Source: Zeugodacus cucurbitae
Lineage: Eukaryota > Arthropoda > Insecta > Diptera > Tephritidae
DNA length: 64,000 nucleotides
Assembly (NCBI RefSeq): GCF_028554725.1
Contig: NC_071667.1
Location: 50,027,501-50,091,500, forward strand
Reading direction: 5' to 3'
In this document: positions 1-9,794 of the stretch, in pieces
Layout: each line of letters opens with the position of its first letter
How positions within the stretch are numbered: position 1 is the first letter of the stretch
Made by a program: the position numbers and the translations under genes
Notes under the pieces: model-generated
What the model saw: the letters and a program-made list of their open reading frames with translations, nothing else
Database searches by the model: none
What the model was told of the DNA's origin: nothing

Positions 1-423
1 TACTTAAAAAGTGTGTTACAATTTTCCATCCTGCCTGAGGATTTAATTTGCATTTGCGCTTAAAATGTGCTTCTTTGTTATCGGAACAAATTTAGTTCAG
101 TACTGCACATACATATGTACATGTATGTTTCATACATTCTGGTTGTAAATATTTGCTAATTTTGTAGGACCAAAAAGGTGTTTTAATGCTTGAAATTTGA
201 ATAAAAAGTGTTAAAAAATATATATATTTATTGTAAAATGTTGTTTGATTGGAAAGTTAATATAACATTTGCATATTGACGATAAATTATTTTATTTAAT
301 AAAGAAAATAATTGTTAAGATATTTTTATCTTACATTTGGTAAGACGAAGAAAATGTAAACAAAGCAGAAAAATATTTTAGACTGTCAGTGAAAAAAGCA
401 AAAAATCAAAAAGTTTTGTCGAA
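1..423. other. Upstream flank of the OPA3-like gene
   Basis: This AT-rich stretch has no open reading frame of note. It must hold the promoter and 5' UTR of the gene whose ATG is at 424, because NDC1 lies on the far side. A short CATA/TATG microsatellite core lies near 103-128. I could not pick a transcription start: no TATA box or initiator stands out from the AT-rich background. Confidence 0.5.
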
Positions 424-1183
424 ATGCCCGCCTTACCCGTGTTTAAACTGGGCATGTTGGCCGTGCGTCAGCTAAGTAAATATGTAGCGAATTTTATTAA
501 GCAAAAAGCGAAGGATAATCAAATATTTCGAGAATACGTTTGTATACCACCGGCGCAATGTAAGTAAAGCTCCACGGCATATTCAATGCAACTCAAGATG
601 TGTCTGCACTTGCATAGGGTACAACAGAATGGAGATTAGAACTAAGATGTGGACATTGAAGATGGGCAAACCAACAAATATACAGCCGCTGTCAGAAACA
701 GCTGCCATTGATTTGGGTGCCAGTATGCTGGGTGAATTCGTTTTGTTCTTAATCTGTGGCGCTGCTGTTATATCGGAAGTCTCACGGTTGGTTGTGGAAA
801 CACACATTTTAGCTATAAATTATTAACGTGCTGTTAATATAGACAGATGCGTTCAGAACGTCGTAAAAGAGACGAAAAAGTGCAAGCAGCAACTAAATTA
901 ACAAATAGTATACTACAGATGGAAGAAACCATAGAACATCAGGAGCAGTACATACAAGAAATCAGAAAGGCGCTCAAGTCTTTAGGTGAGTTTAATAAAT
1001 TATATTAGATAATTGAACTTGTTTAACAGCTGAAAGTTTATTTAAACCACAGGCAAAGATATTAAGGTGCCAAAGCCCGAAAAATTTGAAAGTAAATTAT
1101 TGCGGCCACTTATTGTAACGAGATCGATTGATACGCAAGTTACGATACCAAAAAGCGATAAACAACTGCAGGTGACGATGTAA
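424..1183 (+). CDS. OPA3-like mitochondrial protein (four exons)
   Basis: Exons are 424-559, 618-786, 843-985 and 1053-1183, joined by GT-AG introns of 56-67 bp; the reading frame stays open across all junctions and encodes 192 residues. The start reads MPALPVFKLGMLAVRQLSKY, then a PPAQ-W-Y motif at the first splice junction and M-E-I-R-T-K-M, which is the OPA3 family signature. A hydrophobic segment lies at about residues 80-100, followed by a charged helix (about 103-150) that looks like a coiled coil. Human OPA3 is 179 residues, so the length fits. OPA3 proteins are small mitochondrial membrane proteins linked to optic atrophy and 3-methylglutaconic aciduria; their biochemical role is unsettled. 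The gene converges on NDC1, 452 bp away. The weakest point is the intron 2 donor at 787 (GTTGGT), which departs from consensus, but using it restores the family sequence. Drosophila has more than one OPA3 paralogue and I cannot tell which this is. Confidence 0.88.
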
Positions 1184-1635
1184 TATACAGTTGAGCTCAT
1201 CGAAACTCTTAAATTGGCAATAGAAGTCATATTTCATACAAATCACCTTCCATAACTCCAAGACTCTCTAAGTCGAAGTTTTTTTTTTGGTGGATTATGG
1301 TGTTTCGAGTGAGAGAAGTTCAAATGTATTTAGTTTTCTTTATACTTCGTGTTTGTAATGAAAACGTGTTGGTTGAAGGATTATCGAAGGTTTCATTTAA
1401 TGATAACATATGTATTAGTTAATAGACTTGTTTTAATTCTCACTGCATAGAAAAAACTTAGTTTTATTTCGCACAATTTAATAAATACACATAATCAATT
1501 TAGTGTTTTTGTTGACTTAAAATTTAATGGAGTTAGAAAAAAGCATACAGTTATATATTTTATTATATTCTAAGTGTTTAACTAAACTTAATTTACGAAC
1601 AGTCAACTCATTAATGATAAGTTAGAAATTCTACT
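1184..1635. other. Convergent 3' UTRs of the OPA3-like gene and NDC1
   Basis: The two genes point at each other with 452 bp between their stop codons. A plus-strand AATAAA at 1480-1485 could end the OPA3-like transcript about 300 nt after its stop. A minus-strand AATAAA (read as TTTATT at 1558-1563) could end NDC1 about 75 nt after its stop. If both are used the mature 3' ends stop just short of each other. No other gene is seen. Confidence 0.55.
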
Positions 1636-3485
1636 TCACGTTTCCACATAGTGCACATAGCACTGCAATTTCCGCAAATCTTCCGGACTCTCGACGATTT
1701 CACGCAAATAGTCGCGGAAAACTGTGCAGATATTGTATAAGCTGCGTTTGACGCCATTCTTCAGTGTGATGAAATTGCGATCCATTTTTCGGCCATTCAA
1801 ATTCACATTGTTCAGTTTATCCAATTCGGTTTTTAGTGTTAACAATGATTTGATAACTTGTGGTAGCGTAACTTGTACCACACCATATTTGTCTTCGGTC
1901 AGCGAAGCCGTACAAACACCGGCCAAACCTTGCACTATGCACAAAATCGTTTCCGAATTTGAGAGTAAATAAGCGGTTTTTGCGCCTTCTGGTTCGCCAA
2001 ACAAGTAATACAAACCGGGTATCGTACGGAAAGCGGCACGTAAAGTCTGCTCAAATTGTTTCTTTATTTTTTCCACCTGATCGTGTATACGCTTGCAAGC
2101 TGGCGACATCTTCTTGACCGTCTCAGTATTTTCTTGACTAGTTTCCGTCATCATGCGTCTGATGCCGTAGGTCTCGTTGTACTGGCGTAGCAAAATCTTT
2201 TCAGCGGCTTCGGTGGCGGTGTTAGGCTTGATTGTGGCAAAAAGTGGTGCTGTTTTAACAGCTGTGATTTTTTTGATCGAAGCAGCTAATTCTTCGGTGA
2301 AGGCATTAATAAGGCTTAAGCACTGTGCAGATAGCTGATTCCAATTATATGGATGCGCACCTAAATATCAAATTAAAATTTAGTTTAAAATACCCAAAAA
2401 ATTGAAATTAAGCTCACCTGGTACTGAAAGTGCAAAAAGTTCTTTACGCCTGCTATCCATTTTGTTGTTGGACAAATTAAACAGATCTCGTGCGCCCAAA
2501 TTTTGCACAACTGGTACAAATGACGTGCTAATCGCATCCACTAAAGTAATTTCCTCTACGCCAGTACCACACAACACCGGTTTGCGTTCAATAATAAAAG
2601 CTATTTCCTCCGAAAGATGTATGGCGAAGAAACGATGCATCAGATGCATATTACTCAAAATTTGCGCCGCCAAGATCCAAGCATAGAACAAAAGTCGCAC
2701 ATTTGCGGCAATAGCAATAAATGATAATGTACTTTCATCAACGTCCACCGCGAAAACACCAGCAAAATAACGATTTATTAAACCACCAATTAGCCAGTAT
2801 GCTAGTGCAAAACATATTGTGGGTGTGAAGGATTTCAATAATGAATTGTATAGCGTGCGATAAACGAGGGATCGTATACGAATTAGCATTAACTCCTGAA
2901 TTATGGGAAATTCCAACTCGGGATCCGTGCGTAAATTCTCTTTGATGAAATGCAAACAAGTAGCAAATAGCCCCACACAAATCAGGAATAAATAACGGCT
3001 ATTTACGCATTTTGTGCCAAAGCAATCACATACAATGTTACTGCAAAGATACAAAATAAATTAATCAATCTACTATATATATCGGGAATTACTTACCGGT
3101 AATCCACGTGCAAAAAACTGGTGTAAAGCCATGCAGTCAAGTAACCAACCAGTAAATGTAGCGTGAAAAACAGCGCTTTTCGTGGTGCCGTGTAGATGAA
3201 CCATTGTATGCGTGTTGGATAGTAACGCTTTACAGCGAGAAATGATTTTCCCAATAATATGCTATATAAGACGACTGATCCAATCAGTGGTAAAATACTG
3301 AACCATGTATAGAACGAAAACAGCACACTTATAGTACTGCTTATCCAATTCAAAGGATGCAGTACATGAAAATTGACGAAGAATAGGAAAAATGCCAGTA
3401 GCAAATACTGCATAGCTATGCTGTAGGACAGCGCCAACATGCAGCGGCGTAAGCATAGTTTTTTGCACTCCACGATGATCGACAT
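1636..3485 (-). CDS. Ndc1: Nucleoporin NDC1, transmembrane nuclear pore protein
   Basis: Minus-strand exons are 3097-3485, 2418-3040 and 1636-2360, with consensus GT-AG introns of 56-57 bp; together they encode 578 residues in one open frame. The N-terminal half has about six hydrophobic segments: three in exon 1 (around residues 15-45, 55-85 and 105-125) and three in exon 2. The C-terminal half is soluble. The second junction restores the motif P-G-A-H-P-Y-N-W-N, which corresponds to the conserved PGGHP-NW stretch of animal NDC1 and is preceded by the family-like R-R-K-E-L-F-A-L-S. NDC1 anchors the nuclear pore complex in the pore membrane and takes part in pore assembly. The ATG at 3485 has A at -3, and the first hydrophobic segment follows directly. 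The gene is convergent with the OPA3-like gene and divergent from the MBD gene. No damage is visible. Confidence 0.9.
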
Positions 3486-4240
3486 GTTGTTATTCGCAGT
3501 CAGTTAGTTGAATTGCAAATATTTTGCAAATGCGTGTTGCCGAATCTGCGGCACGTTGAGGTTAGTTTGAGTAGCCGGCTCAAAGTTCCTTTAGCAATAA
3601 TTTTAAACTCTTAAACATTAATATTGCTTAAACAATGAGTAAAACAACGAGTAAATAATATGGTTTAAATTTAATCTCTTGAGCAAGAACTTTTAGCAGC
3701 AAGCTAATGTACGTTATAAGCGCCAATTTACAAAATCCGAACAGATGGTTTTGACAGCTGCGTGAAGTGCTGACAACTCAACTAAAAAAATAGTAGTGCC
3801 CAACAATTATTTGTTTCGTAAATTTTTTTAAGCTTTTAAGAAAGAAATTGATTTTAAATTAAATAAAAGTTTATTGCGTTCAATAATTGTGGAAATTTTA
3901 TTATATATACGTAATATAAATCAAATATATATTCTGGAAATATTTAACACATAACAAAGTACGTAAAAGAACTAGCGCTTATTCTTTATAATAAACAATT
4001 ATTGTTTAATAAATTTATTTAAATATTGTGCAAGTTCTTTTTTGTACATTATTTTGTCTTTTGTTTTGCTCATTTATTATCATAAGTTTCGTTACATCGC
4101 GTTTTTCTTCCACAACAGATGTCGCAGTGATAAGGTGCCGAGCAGCGAATATACGATGATAACGTACGAACAATGAACGAGCGAGCCAGGCACGAAAGCA
4201 AGAAAGCACGAAAGTCAGAAATATTTGGTTCTCACTAATG
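3486..4240. promoter_or_regulatory. Divergent intergenic region between NDC1 and the MBD gene
   Basis: NDC1 is transcribed leftward from near 3500, and the next gene rightward from somewhere right of here, so this interval probably serves both promoters. The first 100 bp upstream of NDC1 are less AT-rich and include TCAGTTAG, which resembles a fly initiator. The rest is AT-rich. No protein-coding frame is credible. The right boundary is arbitrary because the start of the next transcript cannot be read from sequence alone. Confidence 0.4.
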
Positions 4241-6356
4241 TATTGAATTTAGTGCCGAGTGCTTGTCCGCACAACGGTTACGCGTAAATTTTTTCGAAAG
4301 TCTTTGAAATTTGAGTTGATAAATGGTGTAAAAAATTCAAATAAAATTCCAATTGAGAAGAAAGTGCAAATAAAAATGAAAAGTTATGAAAAATGTGTTT
4401 CACCGAAAAATTTGCATAGCAAATTGCTGTTAAATTGATAGTCAAATTGGTGAATGAGTAGTGAGTGAATTTATATGAATGCGAATGGGAAGTGAAATAG
4501 TGGAAAGAGAAGAAAAATATTAATAAGAAGAAGCATATTGTAGCAACAAATATAAGTGTGAGATTACGAAGAGAAGAAATTTATATTCATTTGCGAAAGT
4601 GAATGAAATTATATTCGAGCTAATTAAACATGTCAAAAGTGTGAAAATTTATTCAAATTAGTGCAGCAACAAAATACCAATGCATAATGAAATAATAAAT
4701 AATTCCAATAGGTGACAAAAAAGATTGCGCAAATGTGTGGTACAAAAATATTGCTATCAAAAAATGAAATGCACATATTGAGGTCATACATAGCAGAAAG
4801 GTGTTGAAATCGAAGTGTGCGCTAAAGGGGAAAGTATTTTCGTGCGTGTATGTATATGTATGTATCTCTGCAATAGCAACAGCGCATGTATCGCTTGTTG
4901 GCTGGCATTGGAAAAAAATAAAAACATAAACAGCTGCTGCGCTGGTCATTAGAGCAGAACACTTGCAAAAGCCCATAGGACTCACACCCCTTCTTATTGA
5001 ATCGTCCTTGTGCAAGCATAATTAAGTACGTAAGTGCTCCCCGTCGTGGACAGGTGTACGTACAACAATATTAATCATTCAATTGTGCGATAACAGGCGT
5101 ACATAATTAATGATTTCCAATTAAAAATACCAAAACAAATGAGAGTGAAATAGTGAAAATTTAATGAATACAAAAAGTGTCAGATATTGAAAGTTTCTTA
5201 AAAATTTCATATCAGCAATACATACAACAATTAATATTTGTCGGCCGCTGATATTCTCAAATTGTCAGTGGATACGTCCTTCAGCTTGATTAGTAGATGT
5301 GCATAAATAAATAATAAAAACTAAATAAATTGTCTAAGTGTATTCACTACAAGTATTACGGTAACTTGTGTATACAATTAAAGCAGGAAAATAGCGAAAA
5401 CGAAAACGCGAAAATAATTCATTCCAACATACAAAAATACACAACAAAACAATTGGAAGTGAGGTGCATCTGTGAGCTTATGTCAGAGTGACTGCAGCTC
5501 TAAAGTCAAAAGCGTAAAAGCGTGAAAATCCAAAGAGCATAGCCGTAGCGCGAAGCGCACAGTGTGAGAAGCAGTAGCCAGCAGTCACCACAGCCGCAAC
5601 ATTTTTTAGGTGTATGTGCTCCACTCACCTACTTTCGCGCGTGTTGTTGCTTTTGTCAGTAGTGGCAGCAGTAGTAGTAGTGCGTCCCCCAGCGCTCAAC
5701 ACTAAATTGCTGCTATCAACCCACTAGCTCACAACAACAACACAGCAACGTTGTTGTCGCGTGTTTCGTGGCTCTCCTTTTTGCCATCGTCATATTCATG
5801 AGTTCGGGCTCTCGCGTTACGTATCGTTAACTCTCGCCTCTATCGGTATATCGTCTTCTTCTCGGTGGCAGTGTAAACCAACAGAAAAAATATTTAATTA
5901 AATCAAATAAAGTGAAGCTAAATCGCTTGTGCTAGTCAACATCGTTTTTCATTGTAAATAATAAATAAATGGCCTGAGCAATTAACACCACAGGCATTCA
6001 GTTGATTGAAATTAATCATAAACGGTGCCAATTCATTAAAATATTCAAATTATCGCTTGCCTCGTACGCTGAAGCAAGGTGTGTGTGTTTGTGTAAAAAG
6101 TGCGAGAAATATTGTCGTCTTTTAATGCTCTGCAAGCTAAAAATTTTTTATTGATCGCCGTTGACAAAGATGTCCGTCTGTATGTGTATTTATTGTGTTA
6201 GTGCGTTCATTTGCTAAAATCGTGTAAATCTTCACTGCTCGCTAATTGTTATCGTTGTAGCTGCATCAACACCCAGCAGCAGTTCATTTGCGATGCCATT
6301 GTTTTTGGAATATGAAGCGTTTGACTTTTGATGCAAAACAATTATTGCATAAACAG
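4240..6356 (+). other. Probable 5' UTR exon of the MBD (sba-like) gene
   Basis: This stretch is purine-rich on the plus strand, with many GAAAA, GTGAAA and ACAACAACA runs and frequent short upstream ATGs, the texture of long fly 5' UTRs. It ends in a perfect donor, CAG followed by GTGAGT, at 6356/6357. The matching acceptor would be at 8466, just before the coding exon. The left edge is a guess: the real start could lie anywhere from about 4000 to 5600, or there could be several starts. If the whole stretch is transcribed, the leader exceeds 2 kb and has many upstream ORFs that could limit translation. Confidence 0.4.
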
Positions 6357-8466
6357 GTGAGTGGTTGCGCTATACGAACTAAATGAAGTTGAAGCGCTTG
6401 TGCAAACCGGTAGTAGGATGAATGTGTTATGCAAACTTTATAGCAATAATTAATCGTATTAATTACGTGTGTGTGTGTGTCTAATATTTTATTAATTTAA
6501 GTGTTACTAGGGCAAATATTCAGAGTATTCGAAGTGTTTTAAATTGTGTGAATAAGAAAAAAAGAAAAGTTCAAAATTCGGCCTTTATATCGTGAAAATA
6601 ATCTGATTTAAAATCGTAGTTGACAAATGTTATTTATCTTCATAGTTTCGATGATGATGATTTTTACAAGATAAAGATTTTAAAGTAGAATAAAGAGTTG
6701 TTGGCCGACTTTGTTTTTGAATTTGCGAAATTACAGTTTGAATGTTTACTTAATTTAATTCGTGTCACAACATGTTTTTTAATGAATTTTGTGACGAAAA
6801 ATTAAGCTTGCTGTTATATAATAATTATTAGAAAATTGTTTGGAATTTGAAAATTAAACGAAACTCGAAATATAGATATAAAAATCTAAGTTTTTTTTTA
6901 ACAATATCGTCGAGGTCACAATATGAGAGTTTGCCTATGATAAATATTATTTTTTCGTTAGTGTTCAGATTTTGAATAAAAATAAATATTTTAAAAATAT
7001 AATAAATATAAAAATAAAAAATCTAGGTGATTCAAAAATTCAAAAATAAAAGTTTATTTATAATTGAATAATATTAATATTAAATGCTTGTTATCGAAAT
7101 AAAATGTATTTGAAATCTTGAAATTCACATATCAATGAGCTTTGTGCACAGTAATTAAAATTGTTTTTGCTCCAATTGTATAAATTTTTTCAAACAGTAA
7201 TAAAATGATATTTTTATCAGTTATTAGCATGAAATTTCTATTAAATTTTAATCAAATATTGTTGATTCCGTTTAATTTAATTTAAATTTTTTATTTTCCA
7301 TTTGGATTCAATCAGTTAATTATTTTAATGTTATGTTCTTTCCTTTAACTTACATTTCGTTGCGCAATTTTCTCTAGAGACCTTTTGTTGCTTTTTTTTT
7401 CAAGTACATGTGAGGGACGTTCCTATTTCAATATTACCAACTCATGCTGAAATCCTGTTGTATATATTACATATGTAACTTTACACCGAAATGCCAATGT
7501 GTGCGTGTGCATGCTAATTAAGATGCATACACAAGTGTCTTCTGAAGAAATGGTGAAATTCTTGAAAGTGCAACGAGATGACCTAATCTCTGTGTCTGTC
7601 ACCAGTTGATGAAAGGAAATGTGCATATTAATTGCATACATACTTACATATGTCTGTGTGTGTGTAACTCTACACGCCAGCAGAAACAACCACTTGTGTG
7701 TTCTCATATGGCGCACACACTTGAAAACATATGTAAATCTTTTTTTAAATAAGAATTACTATAAAAATGAAATTGAGGCGTTAACGCCAGTGGCACATCT
7801 ACATGCATGAATACATAAATGTAGGTATGTATGTGCCTACATGTCATCCTGGCGTCGTAGGCAACATTTTTCTACTGACTCATCGAAATTTCACAAAATC
7901 AATGTATCGGAATAAATATTTGGAATAACCCGCACTGATTGAAGATAATCCGAAATTTAGTCATCACTGCGCAACACTTGAAAGTGAAGCCTCGAAACAA
8001 AAATTAAAATTACCTGCTCCGGATTAGAAGGCCAAATAGGGAAGGAAGAACAACAAACATTTAAGGAAAATATACAAATGCAACATTTTGTACCCTGCCA
8101 AGTAGATGTCTGTCTACAAAAATAGTGTGTGTGTCTGTAGAAGAACCCATATGGTCGCTTGACGGCCCGAACGTTTAGTGTGTGAAATACATAGATGTGT
8201 GTGTGTGTGTGCATGTGTGGCAGGTAGCTGTTGTTGAAAGGTAAACTATTTCGGGCGCGTTCTCCGCAGATTTCTGACAGTTCATTGAAAAGTCACAAAA
8301 ATTAATGGATTTTTGAGTTTATAAACGAGAGTGATATGTGTTAAATATGCTAAATAACCAAAACAAATTTCATACATTTTTGTTTTTGTTTGTTGATTGA
8401 TGTGTTAATAGTGTTTAACCACAAATTAATGAACTTTTATTTTCTTCTTATTCTCGCTCTTTTCAG
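6357..8466 (+). other. Intron 1 (5'-UTR intron) of the MBD gene
   Basis: The intron is bounded by GTGAGT at 6357 and a long pyrimidine tract ending in TTTTCAG at 8466, both strong splice signals. It is AT-rich, with a GT microsatellite near 6470-6480 and further GT runs near 7660 and 8195. No coding potential or transposon was recognised in it. Confidence 0.6.
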
Positions 8467-8515
8467 AAAACATTGTGTGTGTAATTCTTATTGAAGTGTA
8501 ATTTGTGCATTTAGA

Positions 8516-9462
8516 ATGGCTGCCGCTAGTGCCGGCCAACAATTGCACCAGCAGCAGCAACAACAACACCAACAGCTGAATCATCCACATCAACAACAAC
8601 AGCAGCAGCAAGATCTAAATGCAATTGGATTGCGACAATCATTTCAGCAATCAATGAAACAACAACAACAGCAGCAGCAGCAGCAACAGCATGCCCTGAC
8701 ATTGCAACAACAGACACAGGTGCTGCAGCTGCCACAGCAGCAGCATCATCAACAACAAATGCAACAACATATACAGTTGCAATTGCAACATTTAAATAAT
8801 GGACAACAGCAAATGCTGCAACAGCAACAGCAGCAGCTACAATTGCAACAGCATGCACATCAGCAGCAGCAACAACAATTGCGTGCCACAAAATTTACAA
8901 CGCGTGTCGCTTCCAATTCACCGCTGTTCGCGCAACAACAACTGCAGGAACAACAACTGCAACAGCAGCAGCAGCACCAACAACAACAATTACAGCTGCA
9001 GCGCCAACAGCCACAGCAACAACACACGCTCACGCAAAATATACCAACCGGCTTGGTGAACGGTGGTGGCAATGTATTTGCTGCAAGCAATGGTGCAACA
9101 CGCAGCCAATCAATGAATATTTATCAGCAATCACAACAAAATAACATAGCAATGCAGCAGCAGCAGCAGCAGCAGCAACAGCAACTACGACTGCAGCAAA
9201 ATCAACAACAACAACAGCACCCGCTAAAAGTGAATAATAATGTTGTGGCAGCGCCACCTACTATTGCCTCACGTCAACATATTACCATAACCAATAATGC
9301 CCCTACCACCCAAAATGTGAGTGTTGCTGCTGCATCAGCTGTTACTACGGCAACAACAACAAACTCCACCGTAGGGCAGCCAAGTGCTGCCAGCGTTACT
9401 AATGCTAACTTGGCACCGGGTTGGCGTCGTCAGGCCAATAATGATGAAATCATCTACATAAG
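8516..9462 (+). CDS. sba: MBD5/MBD6-type methyl-CpG-binding-domain protein, poly-Q N-terminal coding exon (six-banded homologue)
   Basis: The exon starts after the acceptor at 8466; the ATG at 8516 has A at -3 and G at +4, a good context. It encodes 315 complete residues and ends in phase 2 at a consensus donor (AG, GTGAGT at 9463). Residues 1-250 are dominated by glutamine runs of up to ten, encoded by mixed CAG and CAA, with interspersed H, L and N. Residues about 250-295 are rich in A, T, N and V. The last 17 residues (L-A-P-G-W-R-R-Q...I-I-Y-I) match the opening of an MBD fold of the MBD5/MBD6 class, which normally continues S-P-S-G. The split final codon AG+N is compatible with that serine. 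MBD5/6 proteins bind the PR-DUB (BAP1/ASX) histone H2A deubiquitinase, and fly six-banded is the single homologue. I infer this identity from the short MBD start and the gene neighbourhood. The rest of the MBD and any PWWP domain must lie beyond the window or in small unrecognised exons. Other MBD proteins are possible. Confidence 0.6.
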
Positions 9463-9794
9463 GTGAGTACACATTTCTGTAGAAAACTCATTTCGTTGTA
9501 ATAATAGCAGTGGATCGTTGCAAAAATATAATTTGTTTAATGAAGTTTAGGTTTCTTTAATGAGACACCACGTTATATACCACGTATAAGTTCATTCTTC
9601 TCTAGAGTATATCTGGGAGATGGGGTTATGTGTAGAAGTTCACGCAAGTGAGTAAAGTTTCTGACTGCCATTCACTTGGAGGTGGCCAGGAACGATTATT
9701 TTGCATATGGCTCAAGCAGCTCACGATTTCTGGCCTTAGACCAAGTATCCTCTGGGGAGCCAATAGACATCCGTTTGGAGGCGAGAAAAAGTAA

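Noticed and set aside
629..826. Stand-alone 65-codon protein
   Set aside because: It is exon 2 of the OPA3-like gene read through the intron 2 donor; splicing at 786 restores the family sequence.
8526..9257. Several antisense and alternative-frame open frames opposite the poly-Q exon
   Set aside because: They are alanine/valine or cysteine runs produced by CAG/CAA repeats read in other frames.
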